Positions 25,231-36,150 of a stretch of DNA of 64,000 nucleotides are shown in pieces (position 1 is the stretch's first letter; each line of letters starts with the position of its first letter). Source of the stretch: Sphagnum compactum (taxonomy: Eukaryota; Bryophyta; Sphagnopsida; Sphagnales); NCBI GenBank assembly GCA_965153455.1, contig OZ234496.1:14624304-14688303 (forward strand), written 5' to 3'. The translations under genes were made by a program, and so were the position numbers. The notes below the pieces were generated by a model that ran no database searches, was not told the DNA's origin, and worked only from the letters and a program-made list of their open reading frames with translations.

Positions 25231-26460
25231 TAGAAACATCAAGTCTTGTTCTATGGTGTTCCCTAGCAAGTTACAATAAAAAGGAGGTTGGAGCTATGAT
25301 TAAAGGCAAATTTTAGACTTCCAATGGTTTCATAATTGAACTATCCAGTAGGATTGCTAAAATTACATGGGATTAAAATAAATGCAAGAAAATATGGGTT
25401 CCAAAGAAAACATTAAGAAAAAATTCATGGGGTTGATGGCAGGTTGATTAGAAATTGGAGATAGTTCATCACGATGGGTTTGTGTTGCCTTTTTTATGTG
25501 AATTTTTGCAACTTCTTTTAATTGGTTTCAAATGTACATAAAAATTGTTTAAGAATGAATTGAACAACATGTGGAGTACAATTGGGAAGGATGTTTCATG
25601 GGGCATTGAGGTATTGTGAACTTTCTTTGATAAGCCTTATGGTTACCTATAATTGTAGTGCAAACTTTGTTGAATTTTTTATATGTTCATTCTGGAAGCA
25701 AATTATAGTGATGGGGTTAATGGGTTGTTCATTGAAACTAGATAGGTGCATGTCAAGTCTTAAGTCTTAACCATCATGTTTGAAGTTAACCACGTAACAG
25801 TAGTAATTGGGTGGATTCATTTGAAAGCAGCAAAGGTTTCAAATGCTGGGTGTTGTGTTAAAAAATCAAGTTTTGTGACTTACAACCTTTAGAAAGTTTA
25901 ACCATTATGACCATTGAAAGCAAGCAATTAAGTCAGGAAATTATATCTTTGTTTGCATCTATTATGTCCTCCATTTGCTGACTTTTAAGGCAATGATTGA
26001 TTAGCTTGACAAATCTTTTAGACTACTCAAGTCATAAAAGACTTACTTGTCAATAAGTTGTCATATTTATTTGATTTAGATCATAACAGACCATACTGAT
26101 GGGGTTGATGGGTTTATGAAAGAATGCACAAAAATCAAGTTTAGGGTTGATGTGCTGCTTCTTTGTCAATCTGATGCAACTCTTCTTTTCTAATTTCAAC
26201 TGTAAAGTGATTTGAGGAACGAGGAGGATTCAAGTGTTTCCTTGGTGATTAAGGTATGTTGATCCTTGGTATGTTTCATGGAACTTACCTAAGATTGTCC
26301 ATTATACATATTTTGTTCTTTCTATAGGCTCAATGTAGAAACAAGACATTTAAATGTACTTGTTGTATGTTTTCTTAGAGAAACACTAATGTATGTCAAC
26401 ATACATGTCAACTTGTTTGAGTTTACCATTGGCTGACATAGGGTTCTGAAATGTAGGTAC

Positions 26461-27238
26461 AGGTCCATGGCAAACAAAAGAAATAGTGAAAAGCAAGGAG
26501 GTGTTAGACCTAGCCGAAGGAAAAGGGCTTTAGTAGTGGCAGGTTTGCAATGTAGGCAAGAGCCTACAAAAAAAGCTATGAAAAGGAAGAGGATTTATCG
26601 AACTGGCTTGAAACTTGCATTAGAATCATGCGTGAACGCATTTTTTGGAGCACAATGAGGAAAACAAGCATTGCAAAAGTGTAGCACAATTGTTACTCAA
26701 TCTATTCTTAATCTATTGTTAAAGGCTGGAGATGTGAACCAACAAAAAAAGCTAACTTGGGTGTTAGATCACAAGCTATTATTTGCAGTTAGGCCGAATC
26801 ATTGGATGAGCCAAAATGACATTGTGGCAACATCTAAGATTATGGGAAATGTGAAGGCTAGGTTGCATTGTGTACGAGAAAGTAAAAGCAATTTAACCAA
26901 CTGGTTGCAAAACATGCAACATCAAGTATGTGTGTCTCAACACGTGCTATTAACATTTTAGTCATAAGGATGGCACGCATCCTTGGATTACATCGCTGTA
27001 ACATTGTTGTTACAATAGGTAGACAAGCCTTGATTGGTACATCCATCAATCCAAAGTGGGCAACAAAGACAAAAGCGCAATGAACTCATGTGCTCTCTTC
27101 TGCCACAATGAACATTGTTGAGGTGTGGTAGGTGGACTAGTCTAGAGTTTCACCAAATCAAAAGGAGGTGTGCAACTTGTAGGTTTCAAGAAAAATGTAT
27201 AAACAACATGCAAAACATTACCTATTGGAAACCCAAGT
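26461..27238 (+). pseudogene. Decayed exon of an unknown gene
   Basis: A single frame runs from 26,467 to 26,961 with one stop (26,656). It starts with a basic segment (SRRKRALVVAG, KKAMKRKRIYR) and continues through CSTIVTQSILNLLLKAG, KKLTWVLDHKLLFAV, MGNVKARLHCVRE and NWLQNMQHQVCVS. A frameshift near 26,955 leads to RMARILGLHRCNIVVTIGRQ, and after more stops to VSPNQKEV and KQHAKHYLLETQ. The left edge has an AG (TGTAG before 26,459) and the right edge a strong donor, CAA|GTATGT at 27,238. It resembles a transposon-encoded exon, but I cannot name the family. At least three breaks show that it is dead. Confidence 0.6.
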
Positions 27239-27832
27239 ATGTATGTTACAATGTTTAACCAAATTTCATAACTTTTCTATTTCTATTTCATTTGATTATT
27301 TGTTGTGGTTTGCAAGCCTTGAGTAGGTGATTGTAATGCCCATCACAAATCATTTCATTATTTGGTTGGTATGGTTAAAGTAGGAAAACTATGTACATTG
27401 TATCCATTGATTTATTTTGGTTTACAAGCTTCGAGTAGATAATGTGAAATCTACCAAAAATGGTAGCGATGGATGATATTTCTTATAACTTTCTATAACA
27501 AAGATCTAGGAAATTGTAAGAAATACCATCTAAGAATTCAAAAAAGGAAAGTCCTACAATTATGAAGTCCCATAGTACAACACTTTTATGAACATATGGA
27601 TCGCAAGTTAAAAGCACGTTGATAAACCCTAACTATCCATATGGGTTCTAAAAGCACATGGATGTTTTGTGCCCATAGCTCTATCTTATTTCCTTTCTAA
27701 ACAACTAATACACTGAAGTTTGAAACTACACAAATTACACAAAAAATTCAAAATCTACATTTTTTGAACAAACACAAAGAGAACAAAAAGATACAAAATG
27801 AAATAAGAACTTGTGATTTGAAAGAAACTTAC

Positions 27833-29461
27833 CTCCTGTGTTCATTTTGTTATGCTTCAAATCATCATAATATTGATGATTATTTTTTCGTTTGTACGCA
27901 CCTTAACTATCCACCTTTTCATTTGGTTTTGAAATCCCAGAACCTTGCCACCAATTTGGATGCATCTCTTGATTGCAATCCTTCACCAAACATTTGGTGG
28001 AAATAGAAAAATGTGTTGCAGCACACCATGAATGATAGATGTGCATGCAAGAAGCTAGCTAGCAATCCCATACATGTGGGAACTTCCTATTACAAAAATG
28101 CACATGGTGTGATAATCACAAAAAAAATTGAGCACTCCTCATGTAGGTCGTTTGAATCCAAGCCAACTTTAAGAGAGAGAAGAGGTTTAGGGTGGAGAAA
28201 AAAACCCCCTTTTCCATGCTCAATCGCCTTGGTGTGTGCTTTTAAGGCACACCGTTGCCATTCCAAGTTTTCAAATTTATCTCTTGCTTGTTAAACTTCC
28301 TTACGTATTGTCAAAGACTTTTCCAAGCCAACCGTGTATTAAACTTCACCTTTGACAACTTGCTCTTTAAATGCATCACATATGGTTTTTTGCCTTTGTG
28401 CTTTCTTGGAAGTCTGAAATTCCTCATATTCAAAATTTTTTAGGGCTACCAATAACTCGAAGGTTTTGGTCTTTGAAGCCAAAACTACATCCCCCATGGG
28501 TGCACTTTCTGAATGTGCAACATTTGCACCTTCAACATTGAAGTTGTTGTCTTGGACAACATTCCATTCAACTTTCTACTTCTCAGTGGCTACCCTCAAC
28601 TCTTGAATGTGAAATAATAACTTTGATAATGCTTCCTTTGCCACCTTCCAACTTTTCTACTTATTTTCCATTTGCGTCTTATGAGTTAGGAAATCCTTGT
28701 CAACCTCAAGCTGCTTTTGCAACAACTCATCTAACATATGTTTCGCCTTTGGCAATTGACTTCGAAAAGAAGCACAATACTCCAACATTTGACTTGTGTC
28801 CATTACAGGCTTAATCCAATTGGAGTAGTTGTAACCTTGTCTTCAACCTTATCTTCCATCGGCTCTTCCTTTGAACCAAACTTTCCTTCTTTTTCCTTAG
28901 AATTGAAGCCTTAAATTGAACCTAAAGAATCTCTTTTCTAGTAATTTACGAACCTGCTTTTTCCTCCTCCATGTTGTAATTAAAGCCCAGTTCATGATAG
29001 CCCCGACTTTCTTTTCATAAACTATTCCTTGAGCCATGGCAAGTGGAATTAACCAAGATGTTGACAGCCATGTCTTCTAGTGAATAATCATCTAAAGGTC
29101 TTTATGAAAGCTATAAGCTTGGGATCATCACACTCCATGTACTTATACCCATTCTTGTTGATAGGCGAACTGAAGAGTGCTTCAACCTCAGATTCTTTTT
29201 AGATCTTTAAGAACCTTCAAACTTTGTGGGCATCAACCATGATTATCAAGTTATAGACCTTAACAAATTGTTGTGGACTAATGAACTCAGCACCATGAAC
29301 TATTATTGTGGAACTTTCCCATACAAAGGATCAACACTTGCAGGACCTTTAAACTTCGACCCTCCTTCTTATTTTACCTTAAACCTCTTGCCATTACCTA
29401 GTCTATTAGGATCTTGACCGTGCAATTGCCCACTCAACTTACTTCTATGTGCTTGAGACAT
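27833..29461 (-). pseudogene. Decayed coiled-coil and RING-like finger gene (copy A)
   Basis: Same gene as at 57,928-59,556. From the ATG at 29,461 it encodes a basic start (MSQAHRSKLSGQ), then a region containing MAQGIVYEKKVGAI-like residues, then a glutamate/lysine-rich helix with heptad character in its middle part, and a Cys/His finger near its end. The exon closes at a GTAAGT donor (reverse strand, 27,832-27,827). Stops after the FKVK segment and later are shared with copy B, so the gene was already broken before the copies separated. The finger in this copy also contains stops. Original function unknown. Confidence 0.6.
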
Positions 29462-30841
29462 ACTTGTAAAATATCCAGAGGGTGAAAGCACACTAAAGTG
29501 GAATACATAATCATGTCATAACTTGTTGGATTATCAATCATTGGCCATGGAACAAAACATTAATGAATAGTATGTGAAAAGGACTTAAAAATATATGTAT
29601 TACATGTAATATGATCACATTGTATGAATTTCATGAATAGATTTTGAGTTACCATACCATATTGGACTTTTGAAATGCCAAAAACCTTGCATCACAATCC
29701 ATATCATATGATTATGGACTCATTACATTTACTAAAATGCTTAATTGAGTGATTTTTTTTACATGGAAAGAAATATGATGCCATTGATATAAAGGAAGAC
29801 AATTTTGAAAGGTTTTGAAAACAATAAATTGAGATCTATAATGAAATATGGATTTTTTTATAAAGTGTTTTATTCATTTGAATTAATAATTCAACGTCTC
29901 ATTTTTTAAATGTAAATTTTTGATACAATTATCTACCATTGATCAAGTTTATAAGTAAAAAAAAGTTTGTTTAACCTTGCCATATGACTTGTGAAATATA
30001 ATGTATTCTGCTATAATGTAATATGGACTTCTAGTATGGACTCCACATATGCCGGAAAGTACACCTCAATGTGCTTTCACCCCAAACAAGCAATCATGCA
30101 AAACACAAGCTATTTTTCCACAATTTACCATGAGTGGTATAGAAGAAGTTAATCATGATGGTAAAATCAAGAAGAGAAGCATGATAGAAATGATGCAAAG
30201 TTTTAACACATACAATATTCGCATGTAGTGTAAACTCTAGAAGCATAGGCCCAATTTTGAAAAAAACTTGCCTTTGCGTCAAAGGGACTAGCTTTGGAAA
30301 GTGTTCAAATTAACATATGAATTGTCCTACCAAAGGCAATTTAAAAAAAAAAAAAAGGTTAGTCCATCCAACAAGTGGACTCTCAAATGCCAAATTTGAA
30401 CCACCTAACCATGCTTTTACCCCCGGGTAATTAAAAAAACCTTGTTTTCTTGTAATGTTAGTTCTTTTGAAAATCATCTCTTTGTTTTGTAGTGCTTTGG
30501 ATGTTAAGGGTAATCATATGTTTGCTAATGCTATCAATGGTTGTGATAAGCACCTCTTTCATTTGTATTATTTTGGATGTTAATCAAAAGTAGTTTTGTG
30601 GTTTATTGTGCTTTGGCCAAAACTTAATTAAAACACCAATCAATTTTTATAGTGCTTTTGGTGCACCATAATGCTTGTGGTGATTGTGAAAAACAATGGA
30701 CTACAATTTGCAACACGAATTTGGGAGCTTTGCAAGAGGAATTGTTTGATACATGCATATAATTGTCTAGTTGTAATTTTGAAGTGTTTAGGCATATTTG
30801 AAGCAAGGACCATTGAACTTGTTTTTTCCTTCCATACATTA

Positions 30842-32343
30842 GGGTGCAAGCAAGGTAAATTAGATAGCTCACTACTTTGTGTCCAAAAATAATTACAAGT
30901 ACCCATGAAAAGTTTTAATGTATTGAAAGTAAAAATTTTATTTTGTACAATAATTAATATGATGATAATCTTCCATTTTATATTTAAAATGTTGAGAAAC
31001 CCCATCTTGAAAGTAGAATGAAGTAGAATTTTTAAAAATGTTTCTACTTGCATAAGATGTCCGATTCTACAAAATGAGCTACTTATAATGAAATATTGAT
31101 TTTTTACAACTTTCAAGTTAATGGGGGCCATAAAAAATATTTATATATTGTCAAATTATGCATGCTATAATCATAATATATCAAAATTTAATATGAAATA
31201 GGTTCGAACACCATTTTGACCTTATTAGTTTCAAATGTACTTTCAACCGGGTGTCGGCAAGGTAAAGTAAACAAAAAAAGTAGTCCGCCCAAAATCCAAT
31301 TAAAAAATGGATTTTTTTTTGTATGGACGCAAGAAAGTAAATCAAAATATCTTGAAGTAGAAATATAAAACCATAGGTCATTACATTTAGTTTATGGAAA
31401 GTTGGATACACAGTTTGAACAACTTTGGTATCATAAAAGTAAGTTGAAAGTACGTTTGAAACTAACTAGGTCAAAATGATGTTTAAACCTACTTCATATT
31501 TAAAATTTGCTTTATTATGATTATAACATCCATAATTTGATAATACATAAATATCTTTTAAGGTTCCACTAAGTTGAAATTTCTAGAAAAATAAATACTT
31601 CATCTATATGTAGCCCATTTGGATATAATTATGTAGATAGGAGCCAATGGGATTACTTTACAAAAGGATCGTGAGTCCTTTTTTAGTCATTTTTCACTTT
31701 TTCATATGAAAGAATTTTTGAATGAAATCTTTTGCAACTTGTTAATAAAAACACATATAGTTGCCCCAACAGATCACATTTTTTGTGTTAATCATTATTG
31801 AATAAATATGAGTTTTTCAAACTGTGTAAATTCTGCCAGATTCTACATTTCATCTTGAAAATTTATCATAATTTTGAATCATACCAAAATATGTTAACTA
31901 CTTTAGGTTTTTTTTTTTTAATATCATAAAATATAACTTTGTTTTGTATGTCATGCACATTACACCCCATTTACATGTGGTGAAGGACTTTTGAAAATTT
32001 AAAAATTTGAAACAACACCTATTCAAGTTCATCATGTTAATTGTTGTACAATTTTTTTTATACTTTCAATACATTAAAACTTTTTCATAGCTGCATGTAA
32101 TTTTGTTTTACATAGAGCAGTGAGTTGTTTATTTTACATTGCTTGCACCCAACCTACTTTTATGATACTAAAGTTGTTCAAATTTTATATCCAATTTCCC
32201 CTAAACTAAATGTACTTACCTATGGTTTTGTATTTTTACTTCAAGATATTTTGAATTAAGTTTCTTGTATCCATATAAAAAATTATTTCATTTCTTAATT
32301 GGATTTTGGGTGGACTATTTGTTTTGTTTACTTTACCTTACCA
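30842..32343. repeat. Cluster of palindromic MITE-like units in element A
   Basis: Several arms are inverted copies of one another: 31,250-31,440 with 32,152-32,343; 30,845-30,970 with 32,030-32,150; and 31,100-31,245 with 31,445-31,590. Arm boundaries carry a shared terminal phrase close to GGGTGCAAGCAAGGTAAA, at 30,842, 31,249, 32,152 (reverse) and 32,343 (reverse). The region 31,620-32,000 is related to the inner element at 48,569-49,339. The crossing order of the arms suggests successive insertions or local inversions. Element B holds the same arrangement. Confidence 0.7.
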
Positions 32344-33099
32344 CCACCCATTATGAATTTGTTTGAATTTTGAATCTGTCATTATGGTTCTTAAATGTAG
32401 GTAACATACCAAAATTTAAGCATATTCAATATGGGTCAATTGGTTCCACCTACCTACGAAGCCAAAAACTAAGCCTTGGAGCACTTAGTAGTAGCCCAAT
32501 GGGCTTCCAGTTTTGCAATAGAAAAGTAGTTAACACACCACTTTCCTTTCCTAAGGTCCATGATGAAGTTAATTCACCACTAAAAGCACAAGTTACAAGT
32601 GCTATAGCCCTAAACCCTAAAGGCTCTCACAACCCACAATGGTAAGGTTCCCACTTGATGGAATATGTTTGCATGCCACAAGTTTCTAGTAAGAACAATA
32701 TAATTTTTACATCACATTACAATATTTTGTTTTTTTGGAGATTGTTATAATTTGCATAAGAAAATTTGAACTTCTTAATATTCCATATTTGTAGCTATGC
32801 TTGCAACTACTATTCATAACTTTTTTTGTTAGCCATAACATTTTGGTCCACATTATGTGGATGCAGATGTGCCAAATGTTGGAGGTCAACTTACAAAGGA
32901 GGTGGAAAAATACATTGTGCTAGTGATACCATGCACTATAGATCTAGTGTTGCATACAAAACCATTATCTCATAATTTGGATCCAAGTTTTAATAGTTCA
33001 ATGGAGGTGGTGGCCATAGGTTAGTAGGTAATTCTCTTAATGTAATTAGACATTGTATTATGGACATTTTGTTTATCATTTGCAAACATAGCCCACTAT

Positions 33100-34930
33100 A
33101 TATAGATTTTTTAACACTATGCCTTACAACTAGAGTTCAAAAACCACTCAATTACAATTGTGTTGCAACTACGTCCTCCAAAGTGCAACTCCTATGCAAC
33201 TACACTTTATAAATTCGGTGATTTTAAAAATAAATTTCCACATCATAAAATAAGTTAATTGTATGGTAGTTGCACCATAGGTCTAAATGTGTTTCATATA
33301 AAATAATTTATACGCACTATATTTACACATGTAGTCAACTATGTTTAACTTTTTGAAGAGTTACATTGTAGTTGTAATGGGCAACTAAATTAGGATTCAT
33401 AAAAACAAGCTACACATTGAACAACTTTTCTACAACTAGTGTACAAGTTACATATGTGCAATTACGCCATGTGTCTGCATTCCCACTGTGCATGAGGTGC
33501 AAGCTTTTTAATTGGTTTTCAAGTATGAAGTTTGCTCATGCAACTAGTTGGCCACTATGTTGCCACTAAGCAATCACTGTGGTACTATTAGTCACCCATT
33601 ATTGTGCCACGACTATGCCATTACATGGCCACACAGATGCCACTAATTGTTACATATACATGTGCCATCATAGGGCCACATTATTGGCACTCTTTTCCAA
33701 TTGGATGGCTGTTACTATGCCATTACTTGGCCATTAATAAAATATTACTAATTCACTATCCATATAAAATCTGAATTTGTAAACTTCAAATTTGATCCCA
33801 ATGCTACAGAAATTAAATTAAAAATATTTATATTCGAGGTACATCAAAATATTCAATCTTATACACCTAGAATTTTTTTAAGTTACATGAGCAAGTGCAG
33901 AATTGATAATAGTTGATTTTTTTATGAATAGCTCCTTGGCACCCAGAAGGGTTGCATCTTGTGGCATATTTAATATAATATTTAAAAATAATTTACCAGA
34001 TATTAAAAATTAATTTATGGATTAATTTATTTAATTACTATGAATTAGAAACTAGATAAAATCATTAACATTTAATCTTAATTAATCAATTTAATTCAAA
34101 TAATTTGTGAAATTAATTAATTTAGAAATTTTATTTTCGCATAATTAAGTAAATAAATAATTTTTAAATAATTTAATAAATGTTTTATTCCTATTTTTTG
34201 TGATTGGTGTTCAATTTTTGTTTAAATAATATTTTGTAGTTGTAACTCAATTGTGATTAGGGTGCAACTAAAAAATTTAACCCATATCCTATGTCTTTAA
34301 AATCACATCTCACAAACTATATAAAAGAGGCATCTTCTCTTGCATTTTCACATAAAATACATGTGCCATGTTGGGATGAGCTCATAAAAGCTTAACCCTA
34401 AAGGCAAAACACAAAAAAAAATTATAAAATTTATTTGGCTACTCTTTAATTCACCTACCCTTCTAATATTCTATCTTCCTACCTCCCTACTTGCCTACCT
34501 AAATAAGTAGGTCCTACTTTTCTACCTACTTAGGTAGTTAGGTAAGTAGGTAGGTTGGTATTTAAGACCTACCAACTTACCTACCTATGGCTATGTACCA
34601 ACCTATTTAGGTACTTATTTGTTATGCCACATGACAACTTTTGATTATGCCACATGTTTAAAATGAATAATCATAATGGATTCTGGATATCAATATTTCC
34701 AAAAAAATCACCAAAAATATTCATAGTGCCATGTGTCAAAATTTGATGAATGGATGAAAAATGATGTTAACATGACATTATGATTGTAATCATAAGGGAG
34801 TTGCATAGTAGTTGAAAATGAGTTGTTGTAACTAGGTTACAAATAAATTGCAATGAGTTGCACTGTATATATGATGAGTTGCAACTCTTGCAACTCAGCA
34901 ACTTGTTCAATAACATTCATGGGTGAAAAC
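33100..34930. repeat. TGCAACT-rich region, possible second CACTA-like element
   Basis: Motifs TGCAACTA, AGTTGCA and GTTGCAACT cluster at 33,128-33,500 and again at 34,795-34,920 around an AT-rich core, as in the CACTA element at 20,309. In between, 33,540-33,730 has a degenerate series of GGCCACTA, TGCCATTA and TGCCACTA phrases. I could not find paired CACTA...TAGTG termini, so this may be a truncated element or only a related repeat. Confidence 0.4.
34450..34612. repeat. CCTA/TAGG-rich region with hairpin potential
   Basis: Runs of CCTACCT and AGGTAGGT alternate. AGGTAAGTAGGTAGGTTGGT faces ACCAACTTACCTACCT across a short loop, so a strong hairpin is possible. A smaller TAGG/TAAG-rich stretch lies at 38,217-38,260. 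Confidence 0.75.
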
Positions 34931-35725
34931 ACGGTCAAAAAAGCCAAAGGTGCCAAGGTAAAAGTCATTTTCTAAGGACTGCACATGACACATGTCATTT
35001 AGGTGTCGGTTTATAATTTATAAGTTCATATTTTGGATACCCAATTTAACATTACAAGTTAGATATAAATATGTTTGGATTACAATAGATGTTATATCAT
35101 ATATATTATGCATTAATGCCTTCTATCACATAAATATGAATAACTTTTGTTAAGGCCACATTTTCAAAATTCATAATTTTCAGGGTCAAAAGCATGTTTG
35201 AACCAAATGTGCTCAAATTGGTTAAAAAGATAAATTTTATTAGTTCAAGTCCTTTGGCCCTTCTAATCATCAATGTTAAAATCTTCTCCAATTTTCAAAA
35301 TGAATGGTGCACATTTGGTATGAAAAGAGGATATTTGAAAAAAATAAGGATTGTCCACTTTCAAGGTTTGAGTGCTTTGAACATGTAAAAACATTTTTGA
35401 TTTGTGTCAATCTTTGAACATATAAACTTTGCGATTAATGAAAAATATTCCAAATTTTTTTATGACAATCCAAACTATTATGTTTCCCTTGTGATTTTTC
35501 AAACATACAAATTGCAATTTTAAGGAATTTCCACTTCATTGGGTGGCTCCTTTGATTGTGTTTTTACCTTCACAGTGTAAAAATATGATGAGTTGTAAAT
35601 GGTCATTGCAACTCAAAAATTAATTTGCAAGGGTAATTACAAAATACCTTTTTTTTCATAATGTTATTCAACTATTTTCCAAATTACACACTAATCTTGT
35701 AACCCATGTATGGATTTTAAAGCCT

Positions 35726-36150
35726 ATGGATCAATTTCTTTTGTCTACTACAAAGATAGACAACAATGAACAAGATAATGAAGGGGAAGTTACTGGTCCC
35801 ATTTCAAAGTGTCTACTACAGATAAGGTTTGGGGACAAAAACCTAAATACTCATTTGCAAAAGTTTCCCCACAAGCAAAGGTTTCGAAAGAATGTTCAAA
35901 GTGTTCATTTGAGAAGCAAAAAGCTTTTGTTGCACATTCCTTAATTACCACTAAAGAAAAAGGCTTCTAGTTTTGAGTTGTAAAAAAATGCAGTAACATT
36001 GTCTACCATACTTGATTGTGAACAAGAAAAGGGAAACACCAAGGGGAAGGGCAAGGATTCATGGGCCCCAAAACCAAAGGAACCAAAGAAAAGTTGGGGC
36101 TTAGTTCTATATCCACGGAGGCTCAAAGTAGGGATTAGGACAAAGGTTTG
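35726..36150 (+). pseudogene. Decayed coding remnant, unknown family
   Basis: One frame is readable for about 140 codons with only two stops (35,942 and 35,981). It gives TGPISKCLLQIRFGDKN, then a lysine-rich PLKKKASSFEL, then GKGKDSWAPKPKEPKKSWG and a basic end, YPRRLKVGIRTKVC, before a final stop at 36,150. The proline/lysine-rich linker and basic tail look like a transposon-encoded or DNA-binding protein end. I recognise no domain. Confidence 0.45.

Larger units (their letters stand above)
27551..32447 (-). mobile_element. Element A, inverted partner of element B
   Basis: The 4.9-kb segment has a nearly collinear inverted copy at 54,941-59,830. Similarity starts at CAATTATGAAGTCCCATAG and ends at GGTCAATTGGTTCCA; outside these points the two copies differ. 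The strand given is that of the gene inside. It carries a decayed coiled-coil/RING-like gene and a cluster of palindromic MITE-like units. CCTA occurs directly outside both ends, a possible 4-bp target duplication, but B does not show the same. No LTRs or matching terminal inverted repeats are visible, so mechanism and class are open. Confidence 0.8.

Noticed and set aside
30640-31131. 163-codon minus-strand frame
   Set aside because: It crosses the palindromic MITE-like cluster, is AT-driven, and is not kept over its length in element B.
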